NCBI GenBank assembly: GCA_002450925.1
Contig: DKAU01000047.1
Coordinates: 3,308 to 11,706, forward strand
Length of the DNA stretch: 8,399 nt
Direction of reading: 5' to 3'
Source of the DNA: Thiobacillus sp. UBA6918
Lineage (GTDB): Bacteria > Pseudomonadota > Gammaproteobacteria > Burkholderiales > Thiobacillaceae
Below are positions 1 to 5,913 of this stretch, piece by piece. The stretch's first letter is position 1, and each line of letters begins with the position of its first letter. The position numbers were made by a program, and so were the translations under genes. A model generated the notes under the pieces. That model did not search any database and was not told where the DNA came from. It saw only the letters and a list, made by a program, of their open reading frames with translations.

Positions 1-270
1 ACGCCCATGCTGTTTCTGATCGGCGAGGAGGATTTTGAACTGCGCCGCTTTGTTGGAGGCCGCGCCTTCTATGCGCTATGGGAACGCGGTGTCCCGGTTG
101 AATACCAAGTCTATCCCTTTGCACGACGGGCATTCGATTTTCGCGCTGACCAGGGCCCTGAAGAAAAAATCGCTGCGCGTCATGCTCGCCTGAAAGCCAA
201 AAACTGGCTGGCCCAGTGGATGAAGCTCGATGACAAAATGGCCTGTTCGAAAAACCAGGGTTTTAAATAA
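1..270 (+). CDS. Alpha/beta-hydrolase, dienelactone-hydrolase-like, C-terminal fragment (5' end outside window)
   Basis: Only the last 89 residues are visible; the frame is open at base 1, so the ATG at position 7 is internal and not the start. The pattern is that of the C-terminal third of dienelactone-hydrolase or S9-like alpha/beta-hydrolases: a hydrophobic strand ending in LIGEED, where the acidic residue fits the family's catalytic Asp, then a helix, then a strand with GVPVEYQVYP followed by FARRAFDF. In this family the segment after the YP turn normally carries the catalytic His directly before xFD; here that position is Arg. The nucleophile Ser would lie upstream of the window. The tail after about residue 78 is polar and probably disordered. 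The gene is convergent with the methyltransferase gene, with 2 bases between the stops. The fold call is fairly sure; substrate and activity are unknown. Confidence 0.6.
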   Translation, partial: TPMLFLIGEEDFELRRFVGGRAFYALWERGVPVEYQVYPFARRAFDFRADQGPEEKIAARHARLKAKNWLAQWMKLDDKMACSKNQGFK

Positions 271-287
271 AACTACGTTTTTCGGGC
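245..287. terminator. Candidate bidirectional hairpin between convergent genes
   Basis: CGAAAAAC at 248-255 and GTTTTTCG at 277-284 form a perfect 8-bp inverted repeat around the two convergent stop codons. Two G-U pairs and a G-C pair extend it to 245-287 on the plus-strand RNA. The 21-base loop holds a second small inverted repeat, GTTTT at 260-264 and AAAAC at 269-273. The placement suits transcription termination from both sides, but there is no separate U tract after the stem and the stem is A/T-rich, so it is weak as a classical intrinsic terminator. Confidence 0.35.
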
Positions 288-881
288 TACAAGATCGATC
301 AACGCGGACATGCCGCTGTGACCGGGGCCTTCCTCAATGACGTCGTCACTTTCTTGCAGGAGCAGGGTTTCCCAGTCACCGAAGGCATCGCGCAACAGTC
401 TCTCTGTGTACATGTTCTCGGCATGCGGCGGGCCACCGGTGCCGTACTCGATCTGCCGCGGCGTGTATCCCTGCATGATAAGCAGCCCGCCCGACTTGAG
501 TGACTTGCGAATCCCGGCAAACTGTTTGGAGCGCCCCTCCGGCGAGGCAAACTGGATGAAAATGGCGACGACAAGATCATAGGCCGCATCTGGCCAATTC
601 CACTCGATCAAGTCTGCTTCTTCCCACTCCATGGATACGCCACGACGCGCTGCAAACTCCCGTGATTTTTGCAGCGCCACTTTGGATGCGTCCACTGAAT
701 GCACGCACAACCCCTGTTCCGCCAGCCACACACCATTCCGACCCTCGCCGTCTGCAACAGCAAGAGCCGACATCCCGGCCTTTAACAGCGGTTGCTGACT
801 TTTCAGGAAAGCGTTGGGCGCCTCCCCAAAAAAGAAACCGGGTTGGGCATAGCGCTCATCCCAGTGCGGAACGATGCTCAC
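273..881 (-). CDS. Class I SAM-dependent methyltransferase (TehB-like), substrate unknown
   Basis: A 202-residue Rossmann-fold methyltransferase. The SAM-binding motif I is ALAVADGEGRNG (residues 39-50), followed by VHSVDAS with the acidic ribose-binding Asp64, an acidic EEADL around residue 90 and the YDLVVAIFIQFA strand (101-112). SLKSGGLLIMQGYT (127-140) matches the post-motif strand seen in methyltransferases related to TehB and the thiopurine S-methyltransferase superfamily. No signal peptide or membrane segment is seen, so it should be cytosolic. The start is GTG; its last two bases and the next A belong to the dsbC stop (GTGA overlap), and AGGA lies 4 bases upstream inside the dsbC end, so translation is probably coupled to dsbC. 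The stop is TAG. It is the last gene of the minus-strand operon. The fold is clear; the acceptor (thiol, metalloid, small molecule) cannot be told from sequence, and a tellurite role should not be assumed. Confidence 0.85.
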   Translation of the reverse strand: MSIVPHWDERYAQPGFFFGEAPNAFLKSQQPLLKAGMSALAVADGEGRNGVWLAEQGLCVHSVDASKVALQKSREFAARRGVSMEWEEADLIEWNWPDAAYDLVVAIFIQFASPEGRSKQFAGIRKSLKSGGLLIMQGYTPRQIEYGTGGPPHAENMYTERLLRDAFGDWETLLLQESDDVIEEGPGHSGMSALIDLVARKT

Positions 882-1594
882 TTTTTCCTGCTGGCAGCCG
901 TGAGCAGTTGCTCAAGCTTCTCGGAAGACAGAAGACCCGGGATACGTTGACCGTTTTCAAGAATGATCGTGGGTGTGCCATTGACTTTCAGCTTGTTGCC
1001 CAGTTCGACTGTTTCATCAATAGGATTGGGGCAGTCGCCTTTGGACTTGGGCATTTCCGCTTTTAGCATGTAGGCCTTCCAGGCCTTGAGGCGATCGCCT
1101 TCACACCAGATGCGCTTGGAAGTTGGCACTGCATCCGGATGCAAGCCCTCAACTGGATAGAGGAATGTGTAGATCGTGACGTTGGTAAGTTTCTCCAACT
1201 CCGGCTCCAGCTTGCGGCAATAGGGGCAGTCGGCGTCAGAGAATATGGCCACCTTGCGGCTGCCATTGCCTTTCACTTCCTTGATGGCCTTATCCAGGGG
1301 CAATACATTCCAATTCACTTCACTCAACTTGGCATTGCGTGAAGCAGTCAGGTTGCGCTTGGTCTGCAGGTCTATCACGTTGCCCAGGATCAGATACCTG
1401 CCATCGCTGGTCGCATAGGATGCCTGTCCATCGACCACCACTTCATACAAACCGCCAAAAGGCGTCTTGCTGATGGATGTCACTTCCATGTTGGGAAATT
1501 TGCTCTGAAACGCCTTGCGAATTTCCTTCTCGCCGGCGTGGGCGGAAAAACCAACCAGCAAAAGTGTAGACAAGAAGATGTTAGAGATGCGCAT
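878..1594 (-). CDS. dsbC: Thiol:disulfide interchange protein DsbC, periplasmic disulfide isomerase
   Basis: A 238-residue secreted protein that reshuffles wrong disulfides in periplasmic proteins, normally kept reduced by DsbD. Residues 1-20 form a signal peptide (Arg2, a hydrophobic core, cleavage after AHA). Residues about 21-80 fit the N-terminal dimerisation domain, followed by a linker and a thioredoxin-fold domain with FSDADCPYCRKLE (active-site Cys123 and Cys126). Cys164 and Cys188 match the second, structural disulfide of E. coli DsbC, and Thr207-Pro208 in VNGTPTII is the cis-Pro loop. The active site is CPYC, whereas E. coli DsbC has CGYC. Length is normal for the family. An ATG at 1600 lies directly against the AAGGA at 1605-1601, whereas the ATG at 1594 has a 6-base spacing, so 1594 is the better start. 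The gene follows the upstream monooxygenase within a few bases and overlaps the methyltransferase start. DsbG is the alternative, but length and the second Cys pair favour DsbC. Confidence 0.93.
   Translation of the reverse strand: MRISNIFLSTLLLVGFSAHAGEKEIRKAFQSKFPNMEVTSISKTPFGGLYEVVVDGQASYATSDGRYLILGNVIDLQTKRNLTASRNAKLSEVNWNVLPLDKAIKEVKGNGSRKVAIFSDADCPYCRKLEPELEKLTNVTIYTFLYPVEGLHPDAVPTSKRIWCEGDRLKAWKAYMLKAEMPKSKGDCPNPIDETVELGNKLKVNGTPTIILENGQRIPGLLSSEKLEQLLTAASRKK
886..890 (-). promoter_or_regulatory. Ribosome-binding site for the methyltransferase gene
   Basis: CAGGA on the minus strand, 4 bases before the GTG at 881, inside the last codons of dsbC. It supports the GTG start and coupling to dsbC translation. 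Confidence 0.5.
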
Positions 1595-1600
1595 ACCCAT

Positions 1601-1605
1601 TCCTT
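1601..1605 (-). promoter_or_regulatory. Ribosome-binding site for dsbC, overlapping upstream stop codon
   Basis: AAGGA (minus strand) shares its AA with the TAA stop of the upstream monooxygenase (1606-1604). It sits 6 bases from the ATG at 1594 and 0 bases from the ATG at 1600, which decides the dsbC start in favour of 1594 and suggests termination-reinitiation coupling. Confidence 0.7.
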
Positions 1606-2767
1606 AGTTAAAAAAAGCTTCCTGTATCAGGGCGGATTTCACCGGCCCCAGTCTGTTCAAAAATGACATGCCGGAATTACGAGCCAACACTACAGCTCGC
1701 TCCTCGCGGCCAAACATGCGCCACAATGTATCAGTCACCAGTTGCATGCGCGATACCGGTTCAGCCCGGCGGCGCGCATGGCGCTCCAGCAATGCATGGT
1801 TACCGCAGGACGCACTGCCCCTTTGGGCCAGCACTTCAGCCAAGTTCTGGACATCGCCAAATCCCAAATTTACCCCTTGCCCCGCAAGCGGGTGTACGCC
1901 GTGTGCCGCATCACCCACCAACACGCAGCCAACACGCACCGGGCTGTCCAATTGTGCAAGCCTTAGCGGAAAAGCGGCAGGGGGCGTAATCAGTGCCAGT
2001 TCGCCCAACCGGGATTCGCCAGCCTGCATTACTTGCCTGCAGAATTCCTGTTCGTTCAATGCAAGCAGGGATTGCGCATGATCTGTTGCTGTTGACCAGA
2101 CAAGCGACATGCGGTTCCCCGGCAAGGGCAGATAGGCAACGATGTCACCATCACGGAACCATTGGGACGCCGTTCCCTGATGACTTTTTTCAGTCTGAAA
2201 ATTGGCGACCACACCCGATTGATGGTAAGGGCTGAACTTGGTCAGAATACCCGCTTTTTCGCGGATGGCAGATTGTGCGCCATCCGCACCGACAACAAGC
2301 TCGACTTCCATGTAGTCACCGGTATCCAGAGTAATGGTGGAATAGGGGCTTCCCCAGATAATTTCCTTTACGCCTGTTGGGCAAAACACCTTGATGTTGC
2401 TCTGCTCACTCACCGCCTGCCACAGGGCATGCTGCAGCCGCACGCTTTCAAGAATGGTGGCAAGTTTCGGCACGCCGGCCTCGTAGGCATCCAGCACCAG
2501 TTCACCATTTGCGTCGCCATGCACATCCATGCGGTACACGGGCTGCATGCGAGATGCATCCATGCGGCCCCAAGCAGTCAAATTTTCCAGCAGGGTTTCA
2601 CTTCCCGGGCTGATGGCATAGATGCGTGTATCCCATGTCTCGTCCGGCACAGAGACTTCACGAGACTCGACCAGCGCAACATTCAGGCCGATTCTAGCCA
2701 GCGCAAGCGCCGTGGCAGACCCCACCAGTCCGGCACCAACTACAAGAGCATGATAACGCTGCCGCAT
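1604..2767 (-). CDS. FAD-dependent ubiquinone-ring hydroxylase, UbiH/UbiF/COQ6 family (UbiI/VisC-like by position)
   Basis: A 387-residue class A flavoprotein monooxygenase. The N-terminal FAD-binding motif is GAGLVG (11-16) ending at Glu34 of ALVESR. DTRIYAISPGS (46-56) is the family's substrate/flavin segment, ADGAQS (161-166) is the DG motif, and VGDAAHGVHPLAGQGVNLGF (284-303) is the GD motif binding the flavin ribose. Such enzymes hydroxylate the polyprenyl-phenol ring in aerobic ubiquinone synthesis, in the cytosol as part of the Ubi complex. It directly follows ubiH: the preceding TAA and its ATG touch with no spacer. The order pepP-ubiH-this gene equals pepP-ubiH-ubiI (visC) of E. coli, which suggests C5 hydroxylation. 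However, regioselectivity varies in proteobacteria (UbiI, UbiF, UbiL, UbiM), so C6 activity or a broader range is possible. The Asp of GDAAH separates it from UbiH, which has Asn there. Family call sure, reaction position unsure. Confidence 0.9.
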   Translation of the reverse strand: MRQRYHALVVGAGLVGSATALALARIGLNVALVESREVSVPDETWDTRIYAISPGSETLLENLTAWGRMDASRMQPVYRMDVHGDANGELVLDAYEAGVPKLATILESVRLQHALWQAVSEQSNIKVFCPTGVKEIIWGSPYSTITLDTGDYMEVELVVGADGAQSAIREKAGILTKFSPYHQSGVVANFQTEKSHQGTASQWFRDGDIVAYLPLPGNRMSLVWSTATDHAQSLLALNEQEFCRQVMQAGESRLGELALITPPAAFPLRLAQLDSPVRVGCVLVGDAAHGVHPLAGQGVNLGFGDVQNLAEVLAQRGSASCGNHALLERHARRRAEPVSRMQLVTDTLWRMFGREERAVVLARNSGMSFLNRLGPVKSALIQEAFFN

Positions 2768-3925
2768 TTATCCGTTCTTCCCAAAAAGCATGCGCCGCGC
2801 AACAAAGTGGCGTGCTGGCGGCAAAGCCTGTAACGCCATTAAGCCCAGTCCGCGCAGATGGTGAACAACCGGGTTGGATGTGGAAAAGGCACGCACCAGA
2901 AAATCAGTAAACCCTATGCCTGGCAAAGCGTCACGTCGTCTGCCTGCGGCGAAGCGTTCAAGGTGTGCGGCGCTTCCAAGATCCTCTGTTGGCATATCAA
3001 GACAGGACTGCGCCAGTTCCCAAGCATCTCGCAGGCCCAGGTTGAACCCCTGCCCCGCTACCGGGTGCAAAGTTTGGGCAGCATTGCCTACCCGCACTAC
3101 GTGTTCTCCTGCCTGAGTACCTCGATAATCCAGCTTGAGAGGAAACTGCCCGCGCGGGCCAGCTGACAGAAATCGACCCTGGCGGCTGCCGAAACGCGCT
3201 TGCAGTTCGGCAAGGAATCTTGCGTCATCCAACTGGGCGATGCGCTGTGCTTCAGTGGGTGCGTTCACCCATACCAGTGCATACCCATCATCCTTTGGAA
3301 GGAGTGCGATTGGGCCATTGGGGGTAAAGCGCTCATAGGCCAGGTTCTGGTGTGGAATTTCCGTTTTCACTTCGGCCACAATCGCCACCTGCTGATAATC
3401 ACGTGACCATTTGGCTGGCGTTGTGCCTTCACCACGACCACCGTCTGCGATCACCGCGAGCCTGGCACTCAAAGTGTCGGGCACATCGCCATCAAGTTCA
3501 AGTTTCGATTGTTGCGAGTTCGCGTGCACATTTTTCACCTGCACCCCAAAACGCATGCGCACACCAGCATCTTTCAGGCAATCCATCAGCGCCTGCGCCA
3601 ATTCTCCATAGCTCAAGACATAACCTAGCGCAGGCAATCTTTCTTCTTCAGCACTTAACAAGGCACGGCCCAAACCGCCTTTGTGGGAAATGTGAATACG
3701 GGTAATCGGCGTAGCCTGCTTGATTCTTGACCAGATGCCAAGGCGTTCGAGAATGAGTCGCGAGCCATACGACAGTGCAAGTGTTCGCCTGTCATTCAGC
3801 TGCGTGTCTTCCGGCCGTGCTTCCAGCACGAGCGGATCCAGCCCCCCCTGCTTCATGGCCAGTGCGCATACCGCACCGACAGGCCCTGCCCCGGCAATTA
3901 CAATGCTCTCAGCAGGTTCAGTCAT
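2768..3925 (-). CDS. ubiH: 2-polyprenyl-6-methoxyphenol hydroxylase UbiH
   Basis: A 385-residue FAD-dependent monooxygenase that adds the C1 hydroxyl in aerobic ubiquinone synthesis. The FAD motif GAGPVG lies at 12-17 with Glu35 at the end of the second strand. RRTLALSYGS (46-55), PITRIHISHKGGLG (73-86), the ADGG segment (160-163) and VGNAAQTLHPVAGQGFNLGL (279-298) follow. Asn instead of Asp in GNAAQTLHP is the mark of UbiH as against UbiI and UbiF. An open frame reaches a TTG at 3952, but the ATG at 3925 starts at the position where homologous N-termini begin, giving an 8-base overlap with the end of pepP (shared ATGACTGA). The C-terminus ends at 2768, flush with the next gene. A 7-G run (3842-3848 on the plus strand as C) lies in codons 25-28 but the frame is intact. 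Confidence 0.93.
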   Translation of the reverse strand: MTEPAESIVIAGAGPVGAVCALAMKQGGLDPLVLEARPEDTQLNDRRTLALSYGSRLILERLGIWSRIKQATPITRIHISHKGGLGRALLSAEEERLPALGYVLSYGELAQALMDCLKDAGVRMRFGVQVKNVHANSQQSKLELDGDVPDTLSARLAVIADGGRGEGTTPAKWSRDYQQVAIVAEVKTEIPHQNLAYERFTPNGPIALLPKDDGYALVWVNAPTEAQRIAQLDDARFLAELQARFGSRQGRFLSAGPRGQFPLKLDYRGTQAGEHVVRVGNAAQTLHPVAGQGFNLGLRDAWELAQSCLDMPTEDLGSAAHLERFAAGRRRDALPGIGFTDFLVRAFSTSNPVVHHLRGLGLMALQALPPARHFVARRMLFGKNG

Positions 3926-5216
3926 GGCGCATGACTTCTTCAACTTCAGCAACAGTTTTGGGTGGGTTGGTCAAAACTTCACAAGCTTCCTCCGTCACCA
4001 CCACGTCGTCTTCGATGCGGATGCCTATATTCCAGAATACCTTGGGCACATCATCCGCAGGGCGAATATACAAGCCGGGTTCGACCGTCAGCGTCATGCC
4101 AGGAACAAGCGATCGCCATTCTCCATTGAGTTTGTATTCGCCAGCATCGTGCACATCCATACCCAGCCAGTGGCCGGTACGATGCATATAGAAACGCTTG
4201 TAGGCCTCTGACTCAATCAGCCCGTCAACGTCGCCTTCGAGCAACTTCAGGTCGATCATGCCTTGCGTCAACTCACGTACGGCTGCATCGTGGGGATCAT
4301 TCCAGGCATTGCCAGGTCGAACTGCATTGATGGCCGAAGCCTGCGCAGCCAGCACCAGTTCGTAGACGTCCCGCTGAGCTGCCGAATAACGCCCATTGAC
4401 CGGGAAGGTTCGCGTAATGTCGGCCGCATAGCTTCCGTATTCCGCCGCCGCATCGATCAGCAAAAGATCCCCATCTCGCAACGGCTTGTTGTTGAAAACA
4501 TAGTGCAGTACGCAGGCATTGGCGCCGCTGGCCACGATGGAGTTATAGGCAGGTGCCTCTGCACCCCCTCGACGGAAGGAAGAAAGCAGTTCGGCTTCTA
4601 TCTCGTATTCATGCTGGCCTGGACGTGTCGTACGCATGGCAGCAATATGCGCTGCGGTGGAAATCCCGGCCGCACGGCGCATCAATGCCAACTCGTGCCC
4701 GTCCTTGATCAGGCGCATCTCGTCCAGCCAGATACGCGCATCAATCATTTTCGACGGCGCATGCGCACCACCGCGAGCCTTGCTGCGCACAGTATTGAGC
4801 CAGCCCATCACCTGCGTATCCCAGGCCATATCGCGACCGATGAGATAAGCAAGCAGCGGTTGATTCTCAAGAAGCCCAGGCAGTTTCTCGTCCAGCTTGT
4901 CGAAAGAGTAAGCCTCGTCGAAAGCAAAAGTCTCGCGTGCGGCATCCGGCCCAAAGCGGAATCCATCCCATATCTCCCGCTCTTCGTTCTTCTCCCGGCA
5001 GAACAGGATATGTCTGGGATTTTTGCCACCCACCAGAACAACCACAGCCTCCGGCTCATTAAAACCTGTGAGCCAGTAAAAATAGCTGTCATGGCGATAT
5101 GGATAGTGCGAGTCGCGGTTGCGCGGCACCTCGGGTGCGGTGGCTACAACCATAACCCCTTCGCCCATCTGCTCGATGACTCTCTGGCGGCGCTGTCTAT
5201 AAATTGCGATATCCAT
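3918..5216 (-). CDS. pepP: Xaa-Pro aminopeptidase P (M24B metallopeptidase)
   Basis: A 432-residue cytosolic aminopeptidase that removes an N-terminal residue preceding proline. The N-terminal creatinase-like domain (about 1-165) contains PEVPRNRDSHYPYRHDS and the TGFNEPEAVVVL signature. The C-terminal pita-bread domain holds the dinuclear metal ligands Asp255 (LLLIDAAAEY), Asp266 (AADITRTF), His349 (HRTGHWLGMDVHD), Glu379 (LTVEPGLYI) and Glu402 (IRIEDDVVV), with His238 and His356 at further active-site positions. Length matches E. coli PepP. The frame stays open to 5315, but that extension overlaps murU and has no family match; the ATG at 5216, giving MDIAIYRQRR, aligns with known N-termini and lies 1 base after the murU stop. 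No clear ribosome-binding site precedes it, so reinitiation after murU is likely. It overlaps ubiH by 8 bases. The pepP-ubiH link is shared with E. coli. Confidence 0.95.
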   Translation of the reverse strand: MDIAIYRQRRQRVIEQMGEGVMVVATAPEVPRNRDSHYPYRHDSYFYWLTGFNEPEAVVVLVGGKNPRHILFCREKNEEREIWDGFRFGPDAARETFAFDEAYSFDKLDEKLPGLLENQPLLAYLIGRDMAWDTQVMGWLNTVRSKARGGAHAPSKMIDARIWLDEMRLIKDGHELALMRRAAGISTAAHIAAMRTTRPGQHEYEIEAELLSSFRRGGAEAPAYNSIVASGANACVLHYVFNNKPLRDGDLLLIDAAAEYGSYAADITRTFPVNGRYSAAQRDVYELVLAAQASAINAVRPGNAWNDPHDAAVRELTQGMIDLKLLEGDVDGLIESEAYKRFYMHRTGHWLGMDVHDAGEYKLNGEWRSLVPGMTLTVEPGLYIRPADDVPKVFWNIGIRIEDDVVVTEEACEVLTNPPKTVAEVEEVMRHD

Positions 5217-5217
5217 G

Positions 5218-5913
5218 TCAGCAGATTTGGTTACAGATTTCGTGATCCAGTTCCCGCAGCCTATCAGGCGTTCCCACATCCATCCAGCGCCCTGTGTAAT
5301 GCTCGCCGCTGACAAGACCTTGTTTCATGGCATCTTTAAGCAGCGGCGCAAGGGGTGCTTTTTTCCAGGGTTCTGATGTTTCAAACAAATCCCGGTGATA
5401 GACACCAATGCCGGCAAAGGTCAGTGATTGAGGAGAAATCCTGTCAAGGACCTTCCCGCCTTCCAGTTCGAAATCACCTTTGGGATGATGAGGAGGATTG
5501 TCTACCAGCACCAAGTGTGCCAGCATTTTCTCTCGTTCCATGTTTGCCATGATGCCTGCAAAACGGCTGAAATCGTAACCACAGAACACATCGGCGTTCA
5601 CGACCGGAAATATGTTTTCTCCAATGAGTGGCATGGCAGTAGCGATGCCACCTGCCGTTTCCAGCGGCTCTCCCTCGCGCGAATAACGAAGTTCGACCCC
5701 AAAGGCTTCGCCATCACCCAATATTTCTTCTATCTGATCGCCCAGATGCGCATGATTGATGACTATGCGCTCAAACCCCGCCTTGGCGAATTTCTCCAGA
5801 TGCCAGAGGATGAGCGGTTTCCCCCCAACCGGCAGCAATGGCTTGGGGGTGTGATCGGTCAAGGGCCTCATGCGCTCGCCTTTACCTGCCGCCAGGATCA
5901 TTGCGGTCTTCAA
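5218..5913 (-). CDS. murU: N-acetylmuramate alpha-1-phosphate uridylyltransferase MurU
   Basis: A 231-residue nucleotidyltransferase that joins UTP and MurNAc-alpha-1-phosphate to UDP-MurNAc in peptidoglycan recycling. Residues 1-30 read MKTAMILAAGKGERMRPLTD then HTPKPLLPVG: the G-loop LAAGKGERMRPLT and the PKPLLPV motif of the sugar-phosphate nucleotidyltransferase fold. YSREGEPLETAGGI (77-90), VVNADVF with the metal-binding Asp108, and VSGEHYTGRWMDVGTPDRL (201-219) closely follow Pseudomonas MurU. The likely start is TTG at 5913, overlapping the amgK TGA as TTGA, with AAGGTGGGG 8 bases upstream; it gives the N-terminus MKTAMILAAG like that of known MurU. The ATG at 5901 is the alternative but is too far from that site. 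The frame continues upstream to 6117 inside amgK and is not needed. An RmlA-type nucleotidyltransferase is less likely given length and the amgK neighbour. Confidence 0.92.
   Translation of the reverse strand: MKTAMILAAGKGERMRPLTDHTPKPLLPVGGKPLILWHLEKFAKAGFERIVINHAHLGDQIEEILGDGEAFGVELRYSREGEPLETAGGIATAMPLIGENIFPVVNADVFCGYDFSRFAGIMANMEREKMLAHLVLVDNPPHHPKGDFELEGGKVLDRISPQSLTFAGIGVYHRDLFETSEPWKKAPLAPLLKDAMKQGLVSGEHYTGRWMDVGTPDRLRELDHEICNQIC

Noticed and set aside
1610..1616. Seven-T run just before the stop of the second hydroxylase as a frameshift site or terminator
   Set aside because: It encodes Phe-Phe two codons before the stop; no hairpin precedes it and dsbC follows immediately.
2162..2833. 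Plus-strand open frame of 223 codons antisense to the second hydroxylase
   Set aside because: Shadow of a clear FAD monooxygenase; no domain or credible ribosome-binding site.
3842..3848. Seven-G run (C on plus strand) early in ubiH as a phase-variation tract
   Set aside because: Short for phase variation, falls on ordinary Gly codons (CAG GGG GGG), and the frame is intact.
4263..5312. Long plus-strand open frame (349 codons) antisense to pepP
   Set aside because: It mirrors pepP codons, has no recognisable domain, and pepP on the other strand has all metal ligands and full family length.
5217..5315. 33-residue N-terminal extension of pepP
   Set aside because: It overlaps the end of murU, has no match to PepP N-termini, and the ATG at 5216 aligns with the family.
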